Shown: positions 27,499 through 37,005, counted from the first letter of the stretch. The stretch is DNA of 64,000 nt from Eubacterium callanderi (GCF_900142645.1 NZ_FRBP01000008.1:30743-94742); one strand, 5' to 3'. The notes: a model not told the origin generated them from the sequence alone. Translations and numbers: made by a program.

Positions 27499-27972
27499 AT
27501 GGCATACAGAGTTAAGGCGTACACGCTTCGGGAGGAATCCACGGAAAGCGGCACAAGGTATTTTATCAGCTTTAAGGACGGGCAGGGCAAATCCCACGAG
27601 TTGGAAGTGTCGGAACAGTTCTTTATGGAGTTTCGGCAGATGGAACGCAGGAACAGGAATCTCCTCCAATGGGACGAGCGGCACAGGGAGTTTTCGGAAG
27701 TATGGGACGAAACGCTGAACAGGCGGGCGTTGAAGCTGCCTAAGAGCATAGAGGAACAAATGATTGAGGCAGAACGGGCAGAACTGCTCTGTAAGGCGGT
27801 TGACGGACTGCCAGAGATACAAAGGCGGCGTTTCCTGCTCTACTACGAGTATGAGTTCAATTTTTACCAAATCGCCGCTATGGAGCATTGCACCGCTTCG
27901 GCAATACAGAAATCTGTTGCGATTGCAAAGGAGAAAGTAAAGGCGGAAATGAGGAAGTATCTCCAACCGTGA
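27499..27972 (+). CDS. Sigma factor-like HTH protein
   Basis: The ATG at 27499 follows GCAGGAGG. The product has 157 residues. The last 50 (LPEIQRRRFLLYYEYEFNFYQIAAMEHCTASAIQKSVAIAKEKV) fit a sigma region 4-like fold. The N-terminal part has the YFISFKDGQGKSHELEVSEQF segment typical of small element-borne sigma proteins. Third in a row of three related regulators. Confidence 0.75.
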   Translation: MAYRVKAYTLREESTESGTRYFISFKDGQGKSHELEVSEQFFMEFRQMERRNRNLLQWDERHREFSEVWDETLNRRALKLPKSIEEQMIEAERAELLCKAVDGLPEIQRRRFLLYYEYEFNFYQIAAMEHCTASAIQKSVAIAKEKVKAEMRKYLQP

Positions 27973-28084
27973 CCGACACCGCCCGAAAAAGAAATCTGTT
28001 TTTTATTTGTGTGGGATTGGCGGCATTACATACTCTCACTTTTTCTTCGTGGGAGTAAATCTATTTTTAAGGAGGTCAACGCCT

Positions 28085-28171
28085 ATGTGCAACGAAAACA
28101 AAAACACCGCCCGAAAGGAGGAAAGCCATGCAGAAGTTACAGACAGTCAACGCCGAAACGCTCCTTTATGA
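28085..28171 (+). CDS. Short ORF overlapping the RepA-like ATPase start (28 aa)
   Basis: Starts at an ATG with AAGGAGG eight bases upstream and runs 28 codons, ending 44 bases inside the ATPase gene in another frame. The ribosome site of the ATPase (AAAGGAGGAAAG) lies inside it, so translation of the short frame would control access to the ATPase start. The peptide is polar with no recognisable fold. It could be a coupling leader with no protein function. Confidence 0.45.
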   Translation: MCNENKNTARKEESHAEVTDSQRRNAPL

Positions 28172-29159
28172 ACCGCTTGAGAAGCCGTCCTTTGTGGTGG
28201 ACAGCCTTATCCCCACAGGCTTGTCGCTGTTCTGCGGCTCACAGAAGATAGGAAAGAGCTGGCTCATGCTGAAGCTATGTTTATGCGTGTCGCAGGGACT
28301 TCCCTTGTGGGATATGCCGACAATGGAGGGCGACGTGCTTTACCTCTGCCTTGAGGACACGTTCTGCCGTATACAGGACAGGCTGTTCCGATTGACGAAC
28401 GAAGCGAGCAGGCGGCTTCACTTTGCCGTGGCAAGCTGCAAGCTGTCAGACGGTCTTATCGTGCAGCTTGAAGATTATCTGAAAGATTACCCAAACAGCA
28501 GGCTTATTGTCATTGACACTTTGCAGAAAGTCCGTACAGCTTCAAAAGACAATGCCTACGCAAGCGACTATGGGGACATCTCACTAATCAAAGACTTTGC
28601 CGACAGGCATTCATTGGCGGTCATTGTCGTACACCACATCCGAAAGCAGAATGACAGCGATGTGTTCAACAAGGTGTCTGGGACGACAGGCTTAACGGGG
28701 AGTGCGGACGCTACCTTTGTTCTGGAAAAGGAGAAACGGGCATCCGACACCGCCAAGCTGTATGTGACGGGCAGGGACACGCCCTATCAGGAATACACGC
28801 TGCGTTTCCGTGATTGCAGTTGGGAACTTGTGGAGAGAAAAACGCAGGAGCAGCTTGCGAAAGAAACGATACCAGACGTCCTTTTTCGGTTGGTGGATTT
28901 TATGAGGGATAAGGAAGAATGGGCAGGCACGGCAACGGAGCTGTTAGCCGCTATGAGGGAAACGGAAACCATACCCACGGTGATTACGAAATGGCTCAAT
29001 GAATACCGCACCACATTTTTAAATGAGAACCATATCGTTTATCAGTACAGCCGCAAAAAACACGGCAGGCAGATTTCGCTTGCAAAGCGGGCGGGTGACA
29101 GCGGTGACGGTGGTGACAGCGATATTGGGATACCCCCTGTTACTGTCATTGACGCTTAA
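28128..29159 (+). CDS. repA: RepA-type AAA ATPase, replication helicase
   Basis: A 343-residue RecA-fold ATPase. Walker A is GSQKIGKSW (about residues 37-45), Walker B is RLIVIDTL (about 125-132), and IVVHHIRK with S-G-T-T-G-L-T-G-S-A-D-A follows, typical of plasmid RSF1010 RepA-like hexameric helicases. The C-terminus is encoded by the first copy of the GGTGACAG repeats. The gene lies immediately before a repeat-rich non-coding region, a layout often seen for a replication protein and its origin. Confidence 0.8.
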   Translation: MQKLQTVNAETLLYEPLEKPSFVVDSLIPTGLSLFCGSQKIGKSWLMLKLCLCVSQGLPLWDMPTMEGDVLYLCLEDTFCRIQDRLFRLTNEASRRLHFAVASCKLSDGLIVQLEDYLKDYPNSRLIVIDTLQKVRTASKDNAYASDYGDISLIKDFADRHSLAVIVVHHIRKQNDSDVFNKVSGTTGLTGSADATFVLEKEKRASDTAKLYVTGRDTPYQEYTLRFRDCSWELVERKTQEQLAKETIPDVLFRLVDFMRDKEEWAGTATELLAAMRETETIPTVITKWLNEYRTTFLNENHIVYQYSRKKHGRQISLAKRAGDSGDGGDSDIGIPPVTVIDA

Positions 29160-29633
29160 AGCCGTGTAAAGCTGGCGACTCTGCCCTGCGGGTGACAGCG
29201 GTGACGGCGGTGACAGTGATTTTAGGATACCCTGCCGCTGTCATCCCTGCGGGAGAACACCCCGTAAACGCAAAGTGCAGGCGTAGGATTTACCCGCCCT
29301 TTTCGGCGTGTAAAACCACCCCTGCGGTCAGAAAAATCCTTCCGATTTTTCCGACTGCGTTTACAGGGTGTAACACACTACACTTTGCCCTGCAAAGTCG
29401 TGTGCCAGACGTTCCCTCTGGACTCCCTTATGGCAGGTCTTACGCCCTGCTTATCCTACGCTCCACGCTTCGGATAAAAGAATGGCAGCATGACGGTGAC
29501 GGCTCTTGCGAGGGGGTATTCCAAAAACACCGTCATCATCGACATGACCGTCATGCAGGGAATAAGGGTGACAGTTGAGGCAGTCGGTAGGGGGTATCCC
29601 AAAACTGCTGTCACCGCCGTCACCGCTGTCACC
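29094..29633 (+). repeat. GGTGACAG repeat cluster, possible origin of replication
   Basis: Related units of about 40 bases carry a triple GGTGAC core followed by a GGGATACCC or GGATACC box. Copies are at 29094-29133 (inside the end of the ATPase gene), 29191-29229 (direct) and 29589-29633 (inverted), with a weaker inverted fragment at about 29487-29515. The stretch 29160-29675 between the ATPase and relaxase genes has no convincing gene. Iterons next to a RepA-type helicase suggest oriV, with the oriT at 29371-29404 embedded. Confidence 0.65.
29371..29404 (-). other. oriT: oriT of the pMV158/MobV type
   Basis: On the minus strand an ACTTTGC/GCAAAGT hairpin with a three-base loop is followed by GTAGTGTGTTA. 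This matches the pMV158 origin, where a similar hairpin precedes TAGTGTG and the MobM relaxase nicks just before TTA. The predicted nick is between 29374 and 29373 on the minus strand. The MobV relaxase gene begins 270 bases downstream, which supports the call. Confidence 0.8.
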
Positions 29634-29675
29634 CAAAGGGCAGTTTACCCGCCGAAGAAAGGAAGATGATGAATT

Positions 29676-30641
29676 ATGCCCTATGCAATCCTGCGTTTCC
29701 AGAAACGCAAAGCGGGCGGCGTTGCGGCTTGCGAACGCCACAACGAGCGTAAAAAAGAAGCCTATAAAAGCAATCCAGATATAGATATGGAACGCTCGAA
29801 AGATAACTACCATCTTGTGAATCCGCCGAGGTACACCTACAAGAAAGAGATTAACCGCATGGTAGCCGAAGCAGGGTGCAGGACGAGGAAAGATAGCGTG
29901 ATGATGGTGGAAACGCTTATCACGGCTTCGCCAGAATTTATGAACAGCCTGCCGCCCAAAGAACAGAAAGCGTATTTTACGATGGCTCTGGATTTCATTT
30001 CAGAGCGTGTCGGGGAGAAAAATATCCTCTCCGCAGTCGTCCACATGGACGAGAGAACGCCGCATATGCACCTCTGTTTTGTGCCGATTACACCAGACAA
30101 TAAGCTGTCTGCCAAAACAATTTTAGGCAATCAAAAGAGCCTGTCCGAATGGCAGACCGCCTACCATGAGCGGATGTCCTCACGGTGGAATCAGCTTGAA
30201 AGAGGTCAGTCCTCAATGGAAACGAAGCGGAAACATGTCCCCACATGGCTCTATAAGTTGGGCGGCAGGCTTGATAAACAGTATGAGGAAATTGTGTCTG
30301 CACTGTCCGACATCAACGCCTTTAATGCAGGGAAGAAGCGTGACAAGGCTCTGGAACTGATTGCGGCATGGCTCCCAGACGTGGAGAAATTCTCAAAGGA
30401 AATCAGTAAGCAGAGTGCCTATATCAATAGCCTAAAGGAGCAAATCGGGCAGGAATCAGACTATGCGGGGCGTATGCGTGATGAAAAGTATGAGCAGGAA
30501 CTAAAGGTGCAGAAAGCGAACCAGAAGATATTTGAGTTGCAGAGAACCAACGAGCAGATGGGGCGGCTGCTCTCAAAGATACCGCCCGAAGTGTTGGAAG
30601 AATTGCAGAAAAACCATAAAAGCAGAGCGAAAGAAAGGTAG
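29676..30641 (+). CDS. mobV: MobV-family relaxase (Mob/Pre)
   Basis: A 321-residue mobilization protein with the MobV signature AVVHMDERTPHMHLCFVP (metal-binding HxDExTPHxH) and an N-terminal RFQKRKAGGVAACERHNERKK segment. The C-terminal third is a coiled coil. It would nick oriT (29371-29404) and pilot the strand to a recipient. The element lacks its own T4SS, so it needs a helper, which the inner element could supply. The ATG lies behind GAAAGGAAGATGATGA. Confidence 0.9.
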   Translation: MPYAILRFQKRKAGGVAACERHNERKKEAYKSNPDIDMERSKDNYHLVNPPRYTYKKEINRMVAEAGCRTRKDSVMMVETLITASPEFMNSLPPKEQKAYFTMALDFISERVGEKNILSAVVHMDERTPHMHLCFVPITPDNKLSAKTILGNQKSLSEWQTAYHERMSSRWNQLERGQSSMETKRKHVPTWLYKLGGRLDKQYEEIVSALSDINAFNAGKKRDKALELIAAWLPDVEKFSKEISKQSAYINSLKEQIGQESDYAGRMRDEKYEQELKVQKANQKIFELQRTNEQMGRLLSKIPPEVLEELQKNHKSRAKER

Positions 30642-30649
30642 ATATGTGA

Positions 30650-31504
30650 ATGAAGAAACAGGATTTTAAGGTGTTAAAGACCAAAGACTTGTACCCGTTT
30701 CCCGACAATCCGTTTCATGTGGCAGAGGATGAAACGCTGTCAGAATTAGCGGAAAGCATCAAGGAATTTGGCATTGTCACGCCGATAATCACACGCCCGA
30801 AAGAGGACGGGAACGGCTATGAAGTGATTGCAGGGCAGCGGCGTGTCCGTGCGTCTGAACTTGCAGGGATAAATACCGTGCCTGCGTTTGTCCTGCCCTT
30901 AGACCGTGACCGAGCCATCATCACCCTTGTAGACAGTAATTTACAGCGTGAGAATATCCTGCCATCAGAGCGGGCGTTTGCCTACAAGATGAAATCCGAA
31001 GCCATGAAGCGGCAGGGTTTCCGCACAGACTTAACCTCGTCACAAGTTGTGACGAAGTTGCGGACGGACGACAAGGTGGCACAGGGCTTCGGCGTAGGCA
31101 GGATGACCGTACAAAGATTTATCCGTTTGACGGAACTGATACCGCCGATTTTGCGGATGGTGGACGAGGGGAAAATCGCCCTCACGCCTGCGGTGGAACT
31201 GTCCTTTTTGAAGAAAGACGAGCAGGAAAACCTCTTTGCCACGATGGAGAGCGAAGAAGCAACGCCCTCACTCTCACAGGCACAGCGGATGAAAAGCCTA
31301 AGCCAGAGCGGGCGGCTTGACATGGATACGATATTTGCAATTATGACGGAGGAAAAGGGAAACCAGAAAGAAACCTTGAAAATCAACACAAGCAAGCTGA
31401 AAAAGTATTTTCCGAAGAACACAACGCCGAAGCAGATGGAGGAAACCATCATTAAACTTTTGGAGCGTGAATTGCAGAGGAAACGGGGCAGGGACAGCCG
31501 CTAA
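30650..31504 (+). CDS. parB: ParB/Spo0J-like partition protein
   Basis: A 284-residue protein beginning nine bases after the relaxase gene. Residues 10-95 form the ParB N-terminal nuclease/CTPase-like domain with GQRRVRASELAG and DSNLQRENILPSERAFAYK. A helix-turn-helix follows (VGRMTVQRFIRLTELIPPIL). The C-terminal 60 residues are helical and basic. ParB-like proteins without ParA are common on mobilizable elements and may help stability or regulation. Confidence 0.85.
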   Translation: MKKQDFKVLKTKDLYPFPDNPFHVAEDETLSELAESIKEFGIVTPIITRPKEDGNGYEVIAGQRRVRASELAGINTVPAFVLPLDRDRAIITLVDSNLQRENILPSERAFAYKMKSEAMKRQGFRTDLTSSQVVTKLRTDDKVAQGFGVGRMTVQRFIRLTELIPPILRMVDEGKIALTPAVELSFLKKDEQENLFATMESEEATPSLSQAQRMKSLSQSGRLDMDTIFAIMTEEKGNQKETLKINTSKLKKYFPKNTTPKQMEETIIKLLERELQRKRGRDSR

Positions 31505-31549
31505 TCTTCTCTTTTCGGGAGGTAAATGCAGAAAATTGAGGTATGAAGA

Positions 31550-31780
31550 ATGAAAGAAATCCAGTATGAGATTGTAAAGGAAATCGCCGTATTGTCTAAG
31601 GGCGACAGCGGCTACACAAAAGAAATCAATCTTATCTCATGGAACGGAAGAGAGCCGAAATATGACATCCGCAGCTTTTCCCCGAACCGTGAGAAGTGCG
31701 GAAAGGGTATCACGTTGAACGCTGATGAAGCAGCAGCACTCCTTGAAGCATTACAGAAAGAAGTAAACAGCGGGGATTGA
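31550..31780 (+). CDS. YdbC/PC4-like ssDNA-binding protein
   Basis: A 76-residue protein matching the YdbC pattern: E-I-V-K-E-I-A-V-L-S, then K-E-I-N-L-I-S-W-N-G-R-E-P-K-Y-D-I-R, then G-K-G-I-T-L. YdbC resembles the eukaryotic coactivator PC4 and binds single-stranded DNA. In an element it could protect or present the transferred strand. It lies between parB and a tiny gene before the recombinase. Confidence 0.75.
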   Translation: MKEIQYEIVKEIAVLSKGDSGYTKEINLISWNGREPKYDIRSFSPNREKCGKGITLNADEAAALLEALQKEVNSGD

Positions 31781-31850
31781 TGGTATCTGATTGACAGGGC
31801 GGGGCGTTTCCAGACGTTCTCCTGCCCTGTCTGGAAAGGAAGATTTAAGT

Positions 31851-32042
31851 ATGGGCGAGGATAAGAAAGCAGATAAAAAGAGAAAGCGTATCGTGCCGAA
31901 AGCACCAGTTCAGATGATAATCAGCCGTGAATATGTCGGCACGCAGACAGTCACAGAAGCGTTTATCCCGATTATTTCCGAGGATATTCGGAAGAAGATT
32001 GCCGAGGGCGACACCTTCGACAATGAGGGGCTGTCCGCTTAG
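31851..32042 (+). CDS. Small basic-headed protein before the recombinase (63 aa)
   Basis: The ATG at 31851 follows GGAAAGGAAGATTTAAGT. The first 20 residues are very basic (KKADKKRKR), and the rest has VQMIISREYVGTQTVTEAFIPIISEDI. Small proteins like this commonly precede large serine recombinase genes in Tn4451-type elements and are annotated as hypothetical. A directionality factor is possible but unproved. Confidence 0.6.
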   Translation: MGEDKKADKKRKRIVPKAPVQMIISREYVGTQTVTEAFIPIISEDIRKKIAEGDTFDNEGLSA

Positions 32043-32096
32043 AATGTACGCAATGGAACATGAAAACAGATAGGACAGATATGGAGGTTTTACAGT

Positions 32097-32288
32097 ATGG
32101 CAGGAATAAGAATGGAGAACAAGATTTATGAAGTCGGCATGTACTGCCGCTTGTCAAAAGACGATGGCACGGATAACGAGAGTGCGAGCATTGCGACACA
32201 GAAATCCATCCTCACGGATTATGTGAAAAAGCAGGGATGGCACTTAGCAAAAACGTATGTGGACGACGGTTACTCTGGTACAAATTTT
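32097..32288 (+). pseudogene. tnpX: N-terminal 64 codons of the middle element's large serine recombinase
   Basis: The ATG follows ATGGAGGTTTTACAGT. The frame encodes the start of a large serine recombinase: MYCRLSKDDG with the catalytic serine, and DDGYSGTNF at its break. It is cut after the phenylalanine of GYSGTNF by the inner element and resumes at 60485 with QRPSFQNM. Together the halves make about 640 residues. The split leaves the middle element without an active recombinase unless the inner element excises. Confidence 0.9.
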
Positions 32289-32297
32289 GTTGAGGTA

Positions 32298-32309
32298 AGA
32301 TAACGATAC
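32298..32309 (+). repeat. Left terminal inverted repeat of the inner element
   Basis: AGATAACGATAC starts ten bases inside the shared TTT. Its complement GTATCGTTATCT is at 60460-60471, ending nine bases before the right TTT. Both are followed internally by a T/A-rich tract. These are presumably the half-sites bound by the recombinase at 32352-34028. Confidence 0.85.
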
Positions 32310-32351
32310 CTTTTTTGCAGAGGGTGTTATCTTACCTCTTTTTGATGTATG

Positions 32352-34073
<1,722 letters not shown>

Positions 34074-34128
34074 CTATATTATACCACATACCGCTGCCTG
34101 TGTCATGTATAAAATGTGAAGAAACGCC

Positions 34129-34296
34129 CTATTTCCGGGCGTTTGCGGGGTTCAGTTCCATGTCTTTGCGAATGAGTTTTTTTATCTTTTTATCCAGTGT
34201 GTCCGTTGCGCGTTCACTTGCGGACGAACATACAAGGTAAGTAACTTTTCCTATTTTATGCTCCGTTGTGGTAACGGGCGTTTGGTTTTGCGTCAA
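34129..34296 (-). CDS. tnpW: TnpW-like small transposon protein
   Basis: Start chosen at TTG 34296, behind AAAGGGGGA. The 55-residue product reads ...KIGKVTYLVCSSASERATDTLDKKIKKLIRKD..., the pattern of the TnpW family found beside TnpX-type recombinases. Function unknown, possibly a recombination accessory. It lies about 100 bases upstream of the recombinase gene on the same strand. Confidence 0.65.
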   Translation of the reverse strand: MTQNQTPVTTTEHKIGKVTYLVCSSASERATDTLDKKIKKLIRKDMELNPANARK

Positions 34297-34773
34297 AGAA
34301 AATCCCCCTTTCTTTCGCAAACATATAATATAGTCTATGAATAGCAGCAAGTCCACTATTCAATAAAACAAAGGCTTTAATCGGACGGTTATTAGCATAA
34401 CCTCATGGGAATTTCACCCCGGCATGGTTCTCATGCCGCCCTACCCATTGCCTGCGACGCTCTTAACGCTCGGACTGTGGCTGTAAGGAAGTATCATTGT
34501 ATATTCTGCGTGTCGTCGCCCGCAAGCCGCTACACTTGCTTTCCGGCGCGGTGTTGGTCGCTCGGCTGTCCGGGCGGGGATAACCTCACCCGGATAGCGT
34601 CATGGCGCACCCGCCGTATGGCTCGGCGCAAAAGGAACGTATCCGATTTGCCCTATGCTGCGCCGCCGTTATCTTGCGCCGCTTTCTTTGTCAAGGTTCA
34701 GAATGGCTTTGCTGCCGCGTCAGCAGCGGAACGGAAAAGGGGGAGAGAGAAAGCGTCCCGCCGCCGCTGCGGT
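34297..34773. other. Non-coding stretch between TnpW and the HTH gene
   Basis: No frame with a credible start and family. A CGGCATG/CATGCCG hairpin lies at 34420-34438. The remainder is GC-rich with several open frames on the plus strand that lack ribosome sites. It could hold a promoter for the recombinase or a regulatory RNA. Confidence 0.35.
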
Positions 34774-35034
34774 TTATTCCTCTGCCTTAAAGGTGAGGAC
34801 AGCCATCATCAGTTTTGCTTGCAGCCGTTCCCGAATGTCGTGGTCTACGCCAAAATAGACGTTCCCGCGCTCGTCGTACAGCTTCCGCATGGAGAGGCGG
34901 GCTATGTAGCCGCTGAAATGCTGCAAGACAATCTTCATGGCGTCCGGGTCGCCCTTTGTCGCTGCCACAATGACAGGATAAGGAACAAGGGCATTTTCCG
35001 GGTAGCCGGGTTCGTTACCATTCGTCCCATTCAT
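34774..35034 (-). CDS. HTH-domain regulatory protein of the conjugative element
   Basis: An 86-residue protein, starting at ATG 35034 (or 35040) inside the end of the sigma-like gene, with GGAGG ahead of it. The sequence VIVAATKGDPDAMKIVLQHFSGYIARLS and the arginine-rich middle match the helix-turn-helix domain proteins found beside sigma factors in Tn916/Tn1549-type elements. A paralogue is at 39891-40142. It is probably translated together with 35015-35455. Confidence 0.75.
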   Translation of the reverse strand: MNGTNGNEPGYPENALVPYPVIVAATKGDPDAMKIVLQHFSGYIARLSMRKLYDERGNVYFGVDHDIRERLQAKLMMAVLTFKAEE

Positions 35035-35455
35035 CAGCATTTTCCTCCAGATATTTTCTTAATTTCTCAAAAGAGCTTGTCCGCCTGTACTGTATCGTGC
35101 TTCTCGACGTGTTGAACAGCTCCGCAATCTCGGTATCGTTCATTCCCTCGAAGTAATACAGCAATATGGCTTTGCGCTTTTCTTCCGGCAAAGTACGGAT
35201 TGCTTCAAGAAGCAGCTTTGGCGTGATTTTCTTCCCGGCTTTCTCAAAGACGGTTTCGGCGGCTTCACGTTTGAAATATTCATCAAACGTATGAAGCTGC
35301 CGCGCTTCGTCTAAGGTCATGTCGGAAAAGGTCACTTCCTTTGCCTTGTGTCTGCGAAGTTCTCTATGGGTGTCGCAAGCTTCATTGTGCAATACCGTAT
35401 TACAAAACTTCTGAAAAGCACACTGTTTGTAAAACTCCCTGCTATTAGGTTCCAC
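35015..35455 (-). CDS. Sigma-70 family factor of the conjugative element
   Basis: GTG start at 35455 behind AAAGGAGGTGAGAAT, giving 146 residues. The C-terminus has EEKRKAILLYYFEGMNDTEIAELFNTSRSTIQYRRTSSFEKLRKYL, a clear region 4 helix-turn-helix. The N-terminal region has the F-x-K-F-C-x-T-V-L-x-x-E-A-x-D segment found in such element-borne factors. It likely directs transcription of transfer or excision genes and is coupled to the downstream HTH gene. Confidence 0.8.
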   Translation of the reverse strand: MEPNSREFYKQCAFQKFCNTVLHNEACDTHRELRRHKAKEVTFSDMTLDEARQLHTFDEYFKREAAETVFEKAGKKITPKLLLEAIRTLPEEKRKAILLYYFEGMNDTEIAELFNTSRSTIQYRRTSSFEKLRKYLEENADEWDEW

Positions 35456-35765
35456 ATTCTCACCTCCTTTCTCGTTGGAAAGTTGGTGGTGCTTCCCCCC
35501 TTTTCGCGGGGCAATACGGCGTTTTTCAAAAACGCCGAAGATTTTTTGAAATTTCTTCAAAAATTTTTTGAACGTACAAAATGCGCCCGTCCGAAAAGCC
35601 CGGACGGGCGCATAGGCATTGTAAGCAGTATCCAGATGATTAGACAGTTCATATATATAAGCGTAGTTTCCCCCGGTGGTGGGCGGGCTTTTTTTGATAA
35701 GTCAATAACTGTCGGATTTTGTCGATATGCTTTTTGCTTCATGGCGGCTACCTCCTTTAGCCGCC
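35456..35765 (-). promoter_or_regulatory. Leader of the sigma gene: ribosome site in a hairpin loop, short ORF, terminator
   Basis: On the minus strand a perfect eight-base-arm hairpin (35743-35765) has AAGGAGG as its seven-base loop, directly before an ATG at 35742. The reading frame (61 codons at most, starting MKQKAYRQNPTVIDLSK) runs into a 13-base-arm hairpin at 35581-35613 followed by TTTT, and a 10-base-arm hairpin at 35517-35537. The opening resembles the start of some serine recombinases, so it may be a remnant used as a leader. The layout suggests an attenuated leader controlling the sigma gene. Confidence 0.5.
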
Positions 35766-35918
35766 GATTTCAACAGTGATACCGCGTCATTTCATTAGAA
35801 GATAAAAAGAAACGGCGGCTTTGATTTTTCAAAGCTGCTGCGGAAATCAAAGAACGACAAGCAACAGTTCTGATTTTGCTCCAATATGGTTATTAGGGGC
35901 ACAAATTAAAATCAAAAA

Positions 35919-35985
35919 AGAGCCGATAACAGCAGTATTTCAAACTGCATATTATCGGCTCTGCGTCTGTGCGTCTGGCTCTTTT
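35919..35985 (-). terminator. Terminator of the KTR-rlmN operon, with a KTR-like 3' remnant
   Basis: Arms at 35919-35929 and 35952-35962 are perfect, with a T run on the minus strand. The bases just before (35963-35985) read AAAGAGCCAGACGC and GACGCAGAGCCG on the minus strand, matching the last codons of the KTR gene after tet(O) and its terminator. So both resistance cassettes end in the same sequence. Confidence 0.8.
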
Positions 35986-35992
35986 AATTAAA

Positions 35993-36982
35993 TTATTTCT
36001 GTTGTTTTTTGGCTTTATTATATGTATTAGCTAACTGTCCACAAGCTGCTTTAATCTCTCTACCATGAGAAACTCTCATGGTAACTTCAAGTCCTGTTTG
36101 CTCTAATTGATGTTTGAACGCAACCATTTCTTGTTTTTGTGGTGCTCTAATTTTTGAATTACTCGTCGGGTTGTATTGCAGCACGTTAATCATAACATTT
36201 TTGCCCTTAAACCATTTTGCAAGTTGCCTTATATCTGAGGAACGGTCATTTATACCTGGTAAAAGCAAATACGCAAATACCACTTTTCGATTATGCCTTT
36301 GAGAATAGGACAATGCTTGCTTAACAACATCTTCAATAGCGTACATGTGCATATGAGGAATGATACAGTTTCTCGCAGCCTGTGTTGCTGCATGTAAAGA
36401 TATTGTCAACTGAATTTTTAGATGTTCTTCGCGCAATTTTTTTAATTGATTAACTGGACCAACTGTTGATACGGTAATGCCGTCGGTTGGAAAGTTAAGT
36501 CCATTTCTATCTCGAAGAATATGGATTGCTGCAATCAAGTTGTCGTAATTGAATAAAGGTTCTCCCATTCCCATAAAAACGATACGATTTACTTTTTGAC
36601 GTATCAATACAACCTGCTGCACAATTTCAGACGGTGTTAGATTACGAACAAAACCATTGCGTCCGGACTCACAAAAAATACAGCCAACAGAACAACCAAC
36701 TTGCGTACTTACGCAAACAGTCCCACCATCTCGCCGTTTAATAAAAACCGTTTCAATATACCTGTTATCTTTCAATTCATAAACATACTTTTCAGTATCG
36801 CTACTTTTATAGACTTTTTTTGTTGATATTGATAGATTTTCTTTGTGAAATGGCTGTTTATACAATTCCGTATATAAGGCTCTTGCTTTATCCTCTCCAA
36901 TTACTTCCGACATTTCTTTGTAAGTAAATCCGTATGGGTCATTCAATATTTCCGTAGGTGTACTTTTAGGTAAGTGTTTCAT
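35993..36982 (-). CDS. RlmN/Cfr-family radical SAM 23S rRNA methyltransferase
   Basis: A 329-residue radical SAM enzyme. The iron-sulfur cysteines are C97, C101 and C104 (CxxxCxxC). The two catalytic cysteines of the family are present: C90 in TVCVSTQ and the methyl-carrying C314 in AACGQL. GMGEP (138-142) is the RlmN form, where Cfr has GMGEA. RlmN methylates C2 and Cfr C8 of A2503 in 23S rRNA; Cfr gives resistance to peptidyl-transferase drugs. The protein is closer in motif to RlmN, but the gene is on a mobile cassette with an antibiotic-type leader. Chromosomal rlmN would not need this control, so a resistance role or altered specificity is possible. Confidence 0.85.
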   Translation of the reverse strand: MKHLPKSTPTEILNDPYGFTYKEMSEVIGEDKARALYTELYKQPFHKENLSISTKKVYKSSDTEKYVYELKDNRYIETVFIKRRDGGTVCVSTQVGCSVGCIFCESGRNGFVRNLTPSEIVQQVVLIRQKVNRIVFMGMGEPLFNYDNLIAAIHILRDRNGLNFPTDGITVSTVGPVNQLKKLREEHLKIQLTISLHAATQAARNCIIPHMHMYAIEDVVKQALSYSQRHNRKVVFAYLLLPGINDRSSDIRQLAKWFKGKNVMINVLQYNPTSNSKIRAPQKQEMVAFKHQLEQTGLEVTMRVSHGREIKAACGQLANTYNKAKKQQK

Positions 36983-37005
36983 TTAAATATCCTTCCTTTT
37001 CAAAA

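Noticed and set aside
27121-27966. A 281-codon open frame on the minus strand
   Set aside because: It is antisense to two sigma-like genes with good starts and ribosome sites.
29192-29578. A 128-codon open frame in the repeat region
   Set aside because: It covers the oriT hairpin and the GGTGACAG repeats and has no ribosome site; the DNA features explain the region better.
29094-29633. CRISPR array
   Set aside because: The repeats are few, partly inverted and unevenly spaced, and no cas genes are present.
34405-35115. A 236-codon open frame on the plus strand
   Set aside because: It is opposite the HTH and sigma genes and has no recognisable domain or start signal.
35993-36982. Calling the radical SAM gene cfr
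   Set aside because: The GMGEP box and overall motifs are of RlmN type and the sequence is clearly different from Cfr(A). Resistance is not proved, so only the family is named.
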